The notes under the pieces are model-generated. The model was given only the letters and a program-made list of their open reading frames with translations, did not search any database and was not told the origin of the DNA. Both the position numbers and the translations under genes were made by a program. 64,000 nucleotides of DNA. Source: Amylostereum areolatum. Its lineage: Eukaryota > Basidiomycota > Agaricomycetes > Russulales > Stereaceae. The stretch is from contig SAXG01000020.1 in assembly GCA_012932865.1 (NCBI GenBank), forward strand, positions 682,001 to 746,000. Reading direction: 5' to 3'. This document shows positions 1-11,502 of this stretch, in pieces (the stretch's first letter is position 1; the number at the start of each line of letters is the position of its first letter).

Positions 1-1718
1 ACAGTGATTCGACGAAGCTGAACGAAGGCCGCGACGATGACATCTTCAGGCCGAATGGGCCCATCGGCGCCTTGTTCGTGCCAGGTGTTCGCGTTGCGCA
101 CGAGGTCGTCCTGGATGGCAAGGCAAAGGGTTAATGCGCGGTGACATGCTACACACGGTCCAAACTCACTTCGGGAAGCATCCAGGACCGGCCGGTTTGC
201 GTGCTCAGGCTGCGATCGTGCACGAAAAGAACGAGGTACGTCCGCTCGCGATTGCGACGTTCACGGCGTTGGAATTCGTTCTCGTGAGCCGGCCGTGTGG
301 GGTAGTACTTGTTCAACCCAATCTCGATGGCCATACGACATGCCTATAGTACGTCGCGACCAAGTTAGCGCACGATCGTTGCGCGAGGATAGAGAGCCAC
401 TTACGAAGCCGATGAATTGCCATGTTCGCTGTTAAGAAAAGAAAAGAAGATGAGGATGAGGACGACGGCACCACACGCATCCAAGAGAGAACGCACAGTG
501 TCTTCGGGTTCTTTCCAGTAGCAAAGACAAGCGAACGCTTGCACCACCTCGACGCTCTTCCAACCCTCGACGAACGCGCGGACGGCGAATTCGTTCGCGA
601 TCTTCTGACACGCCTTGTATGATTCCGGCTTGAAGAACTTGCAGCCGGCCATGAGGAGCGTTGTAAAAAGGAACGGGGAGCGTTTGCGGACGTAGGTGAC
701 CGAGTGAAGAGCGGGGTCGAACAGGTTGATGAACGGGTTCAGGCGGAGGAAGACGAGATCGAACAGGACCTTCGCGTTGGCCTCGTCGATGATGCCTGCC
801 GCGACGGGGTCTTGGATCGCTGAGGGCGGAGGTGGCGACGGGTCGTGCGACCATCGTGAGTTCGAGGTGGCTGGTGCAGCAGAGGCTCTGTGGGAGGCGG
901 TAGGAGGCTCCGATTCTGGGTTAAGGATCGTCTTGAAGAAGGGCTGCCGTTGGTTCTCGCGACTGATGAGCTTGGCAGGGAAGGGGTCTGTCTCGCCGTC
1001 GTCCTCGTCGTCGGAGCGGGGACCGTAGTGAGGGTCGTTGTTGTTGTCGCCGTTGTAGTCGGGCGGAAGCTTGAGGGGCGGGAGTTCGTTGTTGGAGAAG
1101 GCGCCGGAGGGGGAGGAGAAGGGATCGCCGGGGCGAAGGCGCTGGGAGGAGGGGTCGGCGCGGGGGTCGGAGGAGGGGAAAGCGTCGGAGGATTCTGCCT
1201 GGGACTTGAGTTTGGCGGTGCTGAGCCCCTTTTCGAAGCGACGGAGCATCTTGGAGGCCTCGGACAGCCTTGGGGGGATGTGAGAGGGGGAGGAAAAAAA
1301 GGGGGGGAGATCACGCACTTTGAGCCAGGCTTTCTACCGCGTCGGTGCTTTTCGAAGATGCATCTTTGAGCGGAGGGGAAAAGTAAGGGGGGAGGGAATT
1401 GAAGAGGAGAACGAAGGACGGACTCGAGATTGGTGCGCCTGCAACGTTGGCAGGGCTGTTTGCCGTCCTCGGCACCGACACATTTCATCTGGCGAATAAT
1501 CAGAAGAGCGGAGGACGGGGAAGGGGGGGAAGGAACGTACCTTGGCCGCGCGACAGACGGTGCAGGCTCGTGCACCGCGTACGACGGGGGCTTTCCTGGA
1601 GAGAGAGAGAGATGAGAGAGAGGAAAAGAAAGGAGAGAGTGAAATACTTTTGGTCATCTGTGGGAGTGGGATCGGGCGGCGTGAGGGCGGTGGACGTTTG
1701 GGTGATGGGCTCGTCCAT
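1..1718 (-). CDS. Zn(2)Cys6 fungal transcription factor, copy A (partial, 3' part outside window)
   Basis: Probable nuclear, sequence-specific transcription regulator. The start ATG is at 1718 and short introns separate the first exons. After splicing, the DNA-binding domain reads C-x2-C-x6-C-x9-C-x2-C-x6-C: ACTVC, AAK joined to MKC, then PCQRC, then NLEC. It is followed by the basic linker EKHRRGRKPGSK and a coiled-coil-like segment (SEASKMLRRFEKGL). A Pro/Ser-rich stretch with an acidic DDEDDGE patch leads into the fungal-specific regulatory domain, including ACRMAIEIGLNKYY. This linker architecture resembles PriB-type regulators of mushrooms; I recall that family only in outline, so no symbol is given. 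All frames join without indels in the visible part. The gene reads out of the left edge. Copy B at 11.6 kb is its divergent twin. Confidence 0.88.
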
Positions 1719-1793
1719 GGCTCGAGCTTGAGCTGTTGGCTGAGGAGGGCGGTCGGGGACTAAGCGCAGGCCGGTCGCCTTTCCCCTCTGCCT

Positions 1794-1804
1794 GGTTATA
1801 AACC
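1794..1804 (-). promoter_or_regulatory. TATA-like core promoter element of copy A
   Basis: The sequence GGTTTATAACC, read on the minus strand, lies about 76-86 bases upstream of the copy A start codon. The same 11-mer is kept upstream of copy B (11540-11550) although the flanks have diverged. That conservation inside a diverged promoter suggests it is functional. Confidence 0.5.
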
Positions 1805-1840
1805 TCCGGTCGGCGTTTCCCGTTCAAGTTGCCGGCCGCC

Positions 1841-4800
1841 CGTCCTCCCCCTCGGGCCCCTCCGCTCTTGATCACCGCCTTCCCTCGACTCTCTCCTATC
1901 TCCTCCCCTCTCTCCTCTCTTTCTTTTCCCGTCTACCCACGGCAGACGAGATCGCAGGGGAGAGGTCGGTCGACGCTGTTCAATTTTGTGTTTTTTCGCC
2001 GGGCGCTTCACTCGCGCTTCTTTTCTTTCGCTTTTCATATCGTTCGCCGTGGCCATTGACCACCTCGGCCCCCCCTCGGCCACCTGCCCGAGCCCTGCCC
2101 TCATCCTGCCCACCTCCCTGTCGTAACATCCCCCGGTCCCAATATGTACTCCCTCTTACCTACCCCACCCTCCTCCGCTACCATCGGCGTTCCCGCGACC
2201 TCGCCCCCTTCTCGGCTCTCCACTTGCCTGTCCCCGCCTTATCCAGCCTCATCGCCTGGGAATTCCTCTTACCACACCCTTCTTCCAGCGCCCGTCCTCC
2301 CTTTATCCGGAAGTCGCGCTCCAGCTCTCGGGCGCCGTAACAACTGCCCCAAGAATGCCGCTCGCCTGCCCTCTTCGCCGTAAAACTACCGCCAAGGTTC
2401 GATCGTCCTTCCCCCCCCAGATCGACTCGCACCCTGCGCCCGCGATCCCACACACCCGAATAGAACGAACGTGTCTTGCTTTTTATATATGGGTGCAGGG
2501 CGACCGTGCTTTCCCTCCTCTTTGCTGGGTCCCTTCGCCCCTGCCCCCTAGTCCAGAACGTGCGCCAGTCGTGTGAGACCAAGCTATCGTAGGACGCCGG
2601 TGCGAGCCGCTCAATGAACCTGAGAACGCACGACGTCCGCTCGGCCCCGTCCAGCCCCGTCCCGTCCCCACTCATGGTAAGTAGCCGGCCGGCCCCTCGG
2701 ACATTCGCGTGGGCCCACCCTCCAAGGCGTCCTTCCTCGACATTGAGTCTTGCGCTTGCAAAAGAGCGTTCGCCTCTGAACGGGCGCCCGACATCGCCTC
2801 TGCCCCGATCTCCATCAACGAACGGACGAGGTCCAAGAAAAGCTTGTCAGTTCCGAAAGGAGAACGGATGCCGGCGGAAGGGGGACGGATGCCGGCATTG
2901 CCGGTCAATTGCGTTTTGGGCGGATCTGAGCTCCGCTTGAACGCCGGCTGCGGCCCCATCCCCACACCTTAAATTAAAAATCGAGTCCCGTCCCGTCGTT
3001 CCCTCGCTGCGCGCATCTCGCACACACTCATCCAGAACGCGGACCGTGGCGAGCGCGTCGGGATGTGGCGAAGACGACGCTGAGACGCCATGCTGCCGGT
3101 CGGCCCGTGGGCGAAACCTGTCCTATACCGGCGCCAGACAGATCCTCGGCAGCCATGCATGTATGTAAACTGGGCGCAACATGCTCGCCTGGCCTCCGTG
3201 TCCCTCTCACGCTCGTAGCTTCTGGGTCGGCGCGTCGACGCACCTGCCCCTGCTGGCAGCCCCGGATTGTCTAAGCTCAAGGTGTATGGATGATCGCCTT
3301 TGTTGCCGTAAGAGCCTTGCTGGGGGACCGTGCCGAGGAGTGAAAGTCGCGGGATCAGCATGGTCCTACTTATGTGAACGGCTGTGGGGGCGGTGAGCGC
3401 CATCCTCCGGCCTCCGGGTCTTCCCACCATGGCCTGAGTTCGGCTACCAAACCGCCATAGCAGGGGTGGACCAAGGGTGGACGGGAACCACCATCGGCGA
3501 ATCCGTTGCGGTCACGATGTGCATCCGGTGGCCGTGGATATCGAGCGCGCGCTCGTAGAGAAAGACTTGGCTCCAGGAATAGGAGTATCGTCCAAGGATG
3601 GACGACGGTGGGTCCCCATCGTGGGCAGAGAAACGATAGGACCGCTCTAAGTTGCCGTTCGAAGGGGAGCGGTCAGGGTGAGACTTGTTTCCGGCGGAGC
3701 ACAGCAGTGGAACCCCGATGAGGGTATGAGTTATGCACGCTGGTAGAGCGCGCGCCGTGATTCAGTTCGGTGGACAGACGGCGGTGATGAGGGTCAGGAC
3801 GTTGACGTAGAAGAACATGAAGGACCGTCGTGCGGATCGATCCATCGGAGAGGCGCATCTGTTGTCCACGGTGTGCAAGTACGTTGCGCCGGGAGATCGA
3901 TTGAGATGCGGAGCAGATGGCAGACGGTTGGTCCTTCAAGCTTCAGCCTTCGCCATCTCTTGACCATAACTATGATCTGGACCCGGGGGCGGTGCTAGGT
4001 TGGAAAGGAACGGCGTTCGTGGAGATGGGAGGTCCTCTTCCGCGGTTACGGATTGCGACGAAAAGCGGTTCGCTGTTGCCGTCAGAGGGGAGCGACGGTG
4101 AAGGGGTCCTGTCTTCGGTTATGTGGGCATACTGTAAACAAATCCGACTATGGCAGAGGCTTGCCGGTAGAGTGCGACAGCGCGGGTTGTGATGCATCGA
4201 ATGGAGCGTGGTCGTAAGTCGGCGCCGGCGACTTGGTAGCAGCGACGACGCGTGAGGATCTGCAGCTGGATGTGGCGGTGGTGAACTGGGCATTTTATGA
4301 GCCCGCCGCAGGTTCGAATCGTTCGAATGAGAGCGAGCTTCGACCAAGGTGCGTCGCTGCTCCTTCCCATCGAGTTTGTGAATCGTCCGAGCCGACTCGA
4401 AAAACACGACCGACGTCTGGTCTCGTCGACGAAAGCGGAGTCATCGGTCACCACGGGTACTTATGGTGTACGTCGCGCGGACATCCAGCGAGTGAGTGTA
4501 TCAGTGACCCCTCGGCCGTCGAGAGCTGATCACGACGGTTTTGTCAGCTTCTGTTGGGGGAGGACGTCAGAATGAGGCATGTGGTAGATGGGGAAAGCGG
4601 GCTACCGTGTTTGAATCCTTGGAGTGGAGCGCCTGGGTAGCTATCACCGAGGGGTCCATCACAGTCCTCACGAGCGACGACGATGACCTGACTAGAACCA
4701 CTGAAGTGCCGGGGTTCCTTATACCGGTCCCAGAAAGCCCACTAGTACTGATCAAGAAGACGCCCGACACCATAACAGAGAAGTAAAGGTGGTGATTTGA

Positions 4801-5685
4801 GATGTGGCCGTGCGGGAGCGGTGGTGAAGCGGTGATCGCAACCTAGATTTGGTCAATGGGAGCAGATCAGCTCGATTGGGACTATTGGGCACGGTACTTG
4901 GTTGTGGCAGCAGTGCATAAAGTTGGTCGTATATGGTCGATGACTTACAGTAACTGAGTAAGGCCCGGTGAACGGAAAGGACGTGACTAGGCTGCGGAGA
5001 CGGTGTTTGGATCTGTTTATCAAAGGCCTCTATCGTCACGTAAGCCGCAGTTGATTGAACGTGCCTCTTTGTTGACGCTCCCAATCATCCTCGTCTTCCT
5101 GGCTTTCCCTACACCACACATCTTTCGTGGCTTCTAATTGCGGTCGTGAAACTGATTTCCGCATGCAACAGTCTTACAACTTTTGGGACTTCTAGCGCTA
5201 TACATGTTCCTCACATGAGCCAAGTTTACCTCCTCGCGCCTTGGCTTCCCCAACTTGTTGGTTGAAACCTGATGCCACATTCGTCCTCCTCGTATACCAT
5301 ATCCGCACTACACAAAGCAACCCACAAGGTATAACGTCAGTTATTCAGCTCGTGGAGTGCGTGTCGGACACATTCAATGCTCTGTGCAGAACTCAATGAG
5401 GATTGCGGGCGGACAGCCTCTGTCATGGGAGACACTGCCTTGTACATTTGTTTGATCTTGTAAGTGATATTCTTGTGCAGCTCATTGTATTTTGATGTTG
5501 CTCCTGACTGAAGATCATCTCAGGCCGTGCTGTCCGGCTGTGTCCAATGTATTATACGAGGCCTGCGGTTACAGCAATGGACACGATGGCGATGTTACGC
5601 CTGACTCTTACACAAGCACACGGGTACAAGGCAAATCTATAAAACAACATAGCAGGCCAATGACCTCTCACTGTATATCTGTCAT
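1841..5685. other. Long intergenic stretch, no supported gene
   Basis: About 3.8 kb without a convincing gene. The first part (about 1860-2300) is strongly pyrimidine-rich on the plus strand. ORFs of up to about 165 codons exist on the minus strand at 2178-2675 and 2969-3430, but they are Arg/Gly/Pro-rich, show no recognisable domain and have no splice partners. A 12-base direct repeat ACGGATGCCGGC occurs twice near 2865-2900. Confidence 0.6.
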
Positions 5686-7687
5686 ATGCTGCCTTGCCGT
5701 TATTTCGCTCTGGTCTCCGTCGTATCGGCCGGCCTCGGTCCAGCCTTGAGCTTTGCGCGCTCGGATGCCAACCAGCTTATCAGGCTCCGAGCTAGCACAA
5801 CTTGTCGGCAATCTTATACAAGAGCACCGTGTTCCAGGCCTCATACTCGGGATCGTTTCAGGCTCCCAGTCGACAATCCGCGCGTGGGGAAACAGAACAG
5901 AAGAAGGCGATCCCATGGCCTCTGATGTACGCATATCTTTCCCCGGACATAAACGGACTATCGATGTTGACGTTGGCGCTTACAGACGATATTCAATCTG
6001 GCGTCAGTGCTCGAAAGCTTTCGTGACACGTCTCTGGGTATCCTTATGGGTGACTACGCCAACGGGCCGAAACGTCACACCGCTCCCTCTTAACGTAGCC
6101 CGACTGGGCTGGGACACGAAGTTGAAAGACCTGTTGCCGGACGAATGGATGTTGATGGACGCGTGGGCGAGCGAGAAGGCCAATTTGAGAGATATACTGT
6201 CGCACACATCGGGTCTGCCCAGGTAAGGAACGATATGCGCCTCGCACCATTGCCCTTCAGCTGAAAGACGGGTCGCCTCTGTAGACATGATTTCTCGTAT
6301 CATCGCACGGACACCACGACCGACGTTTTGCTTCCGCCAGCGCTTTCTCAGACCTGCGTTCGAGCTGCGCGAACGGTTTTCGTATACCAATCAGGTTTTG
6401 CCCTCTCGCGTGGTACATTCCGTTCTACGACCCTGACTTGAAGCTCTCTGCGTAGATGTATGCGGTCGGCGCACATGTCGTGTCAAAGTATACAGGGTCA
6501 TTCGTGGACTACGCCACGGACAGGATCTTCAAAGCACTGAATATGACACAGACAACTTATTTCCCCGACGAAGCCCTCGGTTCCGGAAAGGCGGCCGACC
6601 TATTTACCTCGTTTGGACGTCGAGTCCCCTGGTGGTTCTCGGACGCGGAAACCGAGCTCGACGCAGGACCCGGCGGCGTCAATTCGAACGCGGAAGACTT
6701 GGTGAGGAACTTCGGTCTATACGACGCTTTTCTCGTTCCTACGGCGCGCTCTTTAGGTCAAATGGGTTCAGATGCTCCTCGGCCACGGTGAGGATTCACA
6801 GGCAAATGTCAGCATAGTTCCCACCCCGATCTTGGACGAAATTACTACGGCGAACGCCATCGTCTTCGGCAATACTACGGTCAGCTCTCCGTCCTCGATC
6901 GAGGGGTACGGATTGGGTTGGTTCCGATACACTGTGGCTGGAATCGATGTAAGTTTCTTTCTCGGCCTGTCCTTCTTATGTAAAGTCTGACTAGATAGAC
7001 AGATCATCGACCACGACGGCTCCATACCCGGGATCTCGAGCTACATCGGCCTCGTTCCCTCGGCCAACATGGGCATCATCGTTCTCATCAATGCCGACGG
7101 CCAAACCGACGTCTACACCCAGATCAAGACGGCCATCCTTCAGGAGATCGCACAGTCGAACGTCACGAGCCAGCAGCCTCTCATTTCCACTCGGAGCTCA
7201 CTCGAACCCAGAACCGTCCCTCTCGAGGTGGACAGAGACTCAAAATCTTCCATTGACTACACGGGCAGCTACCACGACGACGGCTACGGCAATTTCACGC
7301 TCTGTGGTACCGCTCAGCAGTGTCGACCAATGCAGGCAGGTCTTACAGGGCTTCGCCATCGTGGATCAAAACCCGCTCCTCGAAGGCAGCCTCGTGGCCG
7401 CATGGCCTACAACTTTGTCGACGCATATGCGCCTCGTCCCCTCGAACGCCAGCGCAGGCGCGTTCGACCTGATCCCCACCAATCTGTTCACCTCCGGGTA
7501 CGGAAGAAACTCTACGCCGTTCGAATTTCTAACCGGCCAGTTTTCGGCGACGTTTGTGGTGGCGGACGGAGTGGTTGTGGGGCTGGGACTGACCGGCGAG
7601 GTTGGGGAGGAGACGAATCGTCAGAGAAGGGGAGGGTCTGTGGAGGAGACGTCGGACGTGTTCTTTAGACACTTATCAAGTTCTTGA
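5686..7687 (+). pseudogene. Beta-lactamase-related serine hydrolase, frame-broken
   Basis: Belongs to the class C beta-lactamase/transpeptidase-like family (PF00144 type), normally secreted hydrolases with an SxxK nucleophile. Visible parts are a hydrophobic signal-like start at 5686 (MLPCRYFALVSVV), then VPGLILGIV and AWGNRTEEGDPM. After an intron come DTIFNLAS, RDILSHTSGLPRHDFSY, YAVGAHVVSKYTG, AGPGGVNSNAEDLVKW, EGYGLGWFRY and a C-terminal lipocalin-like domain with CGTAQQC/DQCRQVLQGF. Frames change at about 5760-5800, 6012-6035, 6335 and 7300-7325. The indels near 6012-6035 compensate each other but replace the expected SCSKAF nucleophile motif, so the sequence as written has lost its catalytic Ser and Lys. 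It is a true pseudogene or a gene with consensus errors; the other broken genes in this window make the second quite possible. Confidence 0.75.
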
Positions 7688-7900
7688 GCAGGGTCGACAT
7701 GTAGCTTCTCCCAGTCTTTTCGATGAATTTCCCGCTGATCCCACATGGCATTTCGCTCTTCAACCCGCGTAGCTTCACCTCGTTTAGCATAGGTAGGTGG
7801 TAAGGAAATAAACAAGGCACGGATGAGCTCCCACGTTGTCCTTACTGTAAATCATACATTCCACATACATATACACACTTCAATCCCCTGACCAGATCGT

Positions 7901-9208
7901 TTAGGCATACACCACAGCATCGAACCCCACATCTGCGCTGGACAGAACTCGGGAGACAGCCTTTCCTCCAGCGGGAATCGTGACAATGGTACCGTCAGCA
8001 CACACCAGATGTGCTTTCTCGTCTTCGGCATCCTGCAGGGGTTAGAACATGAGCGATCAAGATGGCGGAGGATGGAGAAAAGCTACCGACCGGTATCCAT
8101 TCCCATCCGCCAACCCTAAAGCATTCCACGACGGCCTCCCCCTCGCCCTCCCGAGCAAGCTCTCCGTTGGCACCGTAGCGCAGCTTGACATGCGCCCCGT
8201 CCTGGTACGCTCCGCCGAGAGCACCCCACACTTTCGCCTTGAACGAGGTCCTGGACTCTTCCGATTCGTTATCAAGGGAGGGATCGCGAAGAGGGCGCAC
8301 GACGACGACATCGGTCGTTTGAGGGAATAGCGGGGGGTGGGAACGGTGTAGCGGGGAAATGCGGAAGGTAGGCTCGAGGCGGTCGACGTTGACGGTTGTC
8401 AACATGTAGGAGAAGGGACCTTCGAGCTCGAGGACTTGGGAAGACGAGCTATCGTTCTCGGGGCAGGTGGAGACGACGGGCACGAATACGTCTTTGGTGG
8501 GATCGTACTGGAGGATGGGGAGAAGGCACGGGTGCGTGGGTGCCCAGCGTGGACGCGGAAGGGGCGCTATGCAGGTGGAGACGGGCGTGGTACCATCGGG
8601 TGGCATTCTTCTCTGCAGCAACCTTGAATCTGTCGAGAGAGGGGATGGACGGTCGTAGCTCCTCGGCGTCATGGAGGATGGACGCGTGGAGGGACGTAGA
8701 TGTGACCACGGCGGAAACTATTGATGTGGTTTCGCCATCAGAGGGGGATACTATCGTGGTACGGGTGAGGGTGAGGGGGGTTAGAGAGGAGGAAGGGGAG
8801 AGATAAGAATGCAGGGAGGAGAGGAGAGTGGAAGAGTCGGGGAGGCCGGAAGGAGGGAAATAGGACGAGTGTAAGGCGTTGGCCGTCCCTCCTGCGACGA
8901 GCACGAGCCTTAGCTGCGGGATGGCCTTCTCCTTTTTCTCTCTAGAGTTGGCGTAAGGTGTAGAGTGCGTTGACGATGTCGTGCAGGGTGCCGTCGCCGG
9001 AAACGAGCACGATCGTGAGCTCGCCATCGGGTGGGGCGTTCTTGACAAAGTCGACCACGATCTCGCCAGCATGTCTCGAGGACTCCGTGCGCACGACCTT
9101 GTCCGGTACCTTGTCGTGTTTGTGGAGGAGTGGAAGGACTTGAGACTCGGCGATCTGTTGTCCGGAGGAAGAACCGCAGACGGGATTGTAGATCACGAGT
9201 AGAGCCAT
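7901..9208 (-). CDS. DAGK-type lipid kinase (diacylglycerol/sphingoid-base kinase family)
   Basis: Predicted ATP-dependent lipid kinase. The start MALLVIYNPVCGSSSG is the usual N-terminal NP-x-G-G/S region of DAGK catalytic domains, and VSGDGTLHDIVNAL matches the glycine-rich GGDGT nucleotide motif with Ser for the first Gly. LVAGGTANALH follows. The C-terminal half contains TFRISPLHR and EWIPV, then a 50-base intron (about 8035-8087) and a last exon beginning DAEDEKAHLVCADG, ending TAA at 7901. Two frame changes break the model, at about 8941-8950 (NALYTLRQ to REKKEK) and 8510-8545 (LGTHAP to CLLPILQYD). The substrate cannot be read from sequence; a long-chain-base kinase role (Lcb4/5-like) is one option. 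It diverges from RRP42 with a 191-base spacer. Confidence 0.8.
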
Positions 9209-9399
9209 CTGTGAATAAGTAGCTGGGTAGGAGAATCGAAGGACGCCCTAGGAGATACCTCGACTTGGAGGCGGCTTGTGTAGATGAGCCATATACATAT
9301 TGTTGCCGTTACTAGATCGAGTTCGGACAATGGCGAGATCTTGAGCACCTGCCGTCTTGCGATTGCGACTTGCGCGACGCGTCTTTCTTTCCTTCGGCC
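9209..9399. promoter_or_regulatory. Shared divergent promoter, lipid kinase / RRP42
   Basis: 191 bases separate the two start codons. No TATA box is evident. The spacer must hold both promoters and both 5' leaders. Confidence 0.6.
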
Positions 9400-10579
9400 A
9401 TGGCCATCTCTCTCTCAAAATCGGAAAAGGCTTATATCCAAGCCTCCATCCGGGCCTCTCCCCCATTACGTGCCGATGGAAGGCAACTCCATGACTATCG
9501 TTCCGTTGCCCTTGAGACAGGCGTCGCCCCCCTCGCAAATGGCAGCGCTCGCGTCAACATCGGTAAAGACAACGACGAAGAACGGGGAGGGACCGAAATC
9601 ATGGCTGCTGCGAAGCTGGACGTTGAAGACATCGAGCGCGGTGAGGGCGTAGAAGGCGGCAGGGTAACCTGTACCGTTTCGTGGTGCGTACTTTCCGTTC
9701 GAGCGCGCCATCCTCAGCTCAGCCCCAAATTCATACACCCAAGACAGCTCCCCCTCCGCCTACCCGCACCTCACCCCACCCGCTATCGAAGACTTGCAAA
9801 ACGACTACACCATTCTCGTTCATGAAATCCTCGCCCATCCGTCCCTCCGTCCCCCGAATCTCACCATACTCCCCGGTCGTAAATCCTGGTTGCTTGCGCT
9901 TGATCTCGTTGTTCTTTCCGACTCTGGCAACATCTACGATGCGCTGTTCATGGCTGCCCGTGCCGCTCTGTGGGACACCAAAGTTCCCAGGACGCGGAGC
10001 GTCGAATATTGTATGAACAAGGGAAAGGCCACCGTCGGGAGCAGCGGTGATATGGACGTTGACGAAGAAGGCCAAAGTGGACTCGACACACGCACGGCCA
10101 AGGCCGCGACCGATTTTGAGCTCGAGGATTACTGGGACGAGGGAGATCCATTGGGTGGACGGGACGCCTGGCCAGTTTGTGTTACCTTGAATCTGGTGTG
10201 TATATTCTTGACCTTCTGTAAGGTGCATGTGCTCACCAGACTTGATCAGCTCCCACCACTACATTTCCTCGATGCGAACTTGGCCGAAGAGGCGGCCGTA
10301 CCCTATCGTCTCCTTCTCATGTATGCTTTCCCCTCAAAACTACCGGTTCGGCTGCAGGGCATGCGTCTCATAGGACCCGGCGAGATTGACGTCGCCCAGA
10401 TTGAAGCGCTGATCGAGGTTCGTCTGTCCGTCTCGTTCTTGAATGCATTGTTGAAAAGGTATCCCCAGACGGCGCAAAAGTATGCATTGGATCTTACCAC
10501 TTCCCTTAACACCAAGCTTCGTGACGAGGAAGTGCGTCGGACCGATAAAGCACGACAAAAGTTCGCGTCTATACGATGA
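9400..10579 (+). CDS. RRP42: Exosome complex component RRP42 (RNase PH-like)
   Basis: Structural ring subunit of the nuclear/cytoplasmic RNA exosome (EXOSC7 in animals), which binds RNA but is catalytically inert in eukaryotes. The start MAISLSKSEKAYIQASI at 9400 leads to LRADGRQLHDYR, the family hallmark, and GSARVNIG. Exon 1 ends at 9683 (VTCTVS), exon 2 spans 9718-10195, exon 3 starts at 10250. Key stretches are ILPGRKSWLLALDLVVLSDSG, IYDALFMAARAAL and VPYRLLLMYAFPSKLP. A 51-base in-frame intron is likely near 10417-10467. The acidic insert MDVDEEGQSG is unusual but frames are intact. Length fits the family (about 350 residues). Confidence 0.9.
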
Positions 10580-11502
10580 TGTATGTATAGCGATCGAATG
10601 CACACGGCATTTTTTGAGAGTTAAGCGGGTGGCGGCCATGCCTTAGTGAAGCGTTCACGCCAAAGCTCGAAAGGTAGGTCTGCCACATATCCTCCATGCC
10701 AACGACCTCGCGGCACAACGCACTTGTACACCATCGGCACAAGGATCGCGACTGTTCTCATTGTCCCGAACTCATCACCACTGTCTTCCCAATGAATCAC
10801 AACGCGCTACCGGATTCTACCACCGTATCATTCAGTCCTGTAGGTCTACCAATGATGTACTGCCCCATAAACATATCTGACTCGCACTCCCCTTCAAACG
10901 CCAGTTTGAAGAACCCCTATCGTTTCTCTGCCCTTGTTGGGGACAGGACCCACCGTCGCCTATCTTTGAAAAAAAACCATTCCTGAATCCTGACTAAGCC
11001 TTTCTTTAAGATCAGGCGTTCGCCACCCGATGCCCATTGTGATCGCAATGGATTCGCTGAAGATTTCTGGCCGCCTCGCTGTGTACATTTGGTAGCCGAA
11101 CAAACTATGCCACGGAAAGGGTCGCAAGAGCACCAATCACCATCCCCGAGATATCTGTACAGTTGTCAACGCTGGTCCTATAATCCTCCTCTTCGGCACA
11201 GTCTAGAGTTCAACCAAGATCCTCACTGCACCGAGGCAAAGATCCGCCTATGTATGCACTAATGCCCATGTTGCTGTTCATCTCCAGGGCGCCGAGGTTA
11301 GATGCATTATAGATGCATCGTTTCGTGGACGCATCACTGTGGCGCCGAAATAAGACGCTCTCTCCCCCGGGGTTTCCCACACGCTCGCCGGTTCAGACGG
11401 AGCTCTCAAAGCAGTGCTTCGGTGAAATGGGCATCAGGGTGGATATGAGGAGCCGAGAGGGAGTATGGCTCACAATGTGTCTGCAGGAACGCCGACGGGA
11501 AC
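10580..11502. other. Intergenic, no gene seen
   Basis: About 0.9 kb between RRP42 and the second inverted-repeat arm. Only short unsupported ORFs are present. It holds the 3' region of RRP42 and upstream sequence of copy B. Confidence 0.6.

Larger units (their letters stand above)
1..1840. repeat. Arm A of a large inverted duplication
   Basis: Reverse-complement of roughly 11503-13306. Exons, introns and about 120 bases upstream of the start codon are shared, and window position 1 aligns to about 13306, so the arm runs off the left edge. Shared introns mean the duplication was at DNA level, not by retrotransposition. Similarity is very high in the coding part and drops upstream of the start codon near 1720-1840, where only blocks such as the TATA-like element are recognisable. 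Confidence 0.93.

Noticed and set aside
890..1369. 159-codon plus-strand ORF, Gly/Val-rich
   Set aside because: It is antisense to conserved exons of the copy A regulator; its composition (long GGG/VVV runs) is the mirror of the Pro/Thr-rich exon.
2178..2675. 165-codon minus-strand ORF in the long intergenic stretch
   Set aside because: Arg/Gly-rich composition, no domain, no supporting splice signals; consistent with a chance ORF in GC-rich DNA.
2969..3430. 153-codon minus-strand ORF
   Set aside because: Same reasons; no conserved-looking motif.
4309..4325. GGTTCGAATCG resembling a tRNA B box (also near 36695)
   Set aside because: No matching A box, acceptor stem or anticodon arm could be drawn around either site.
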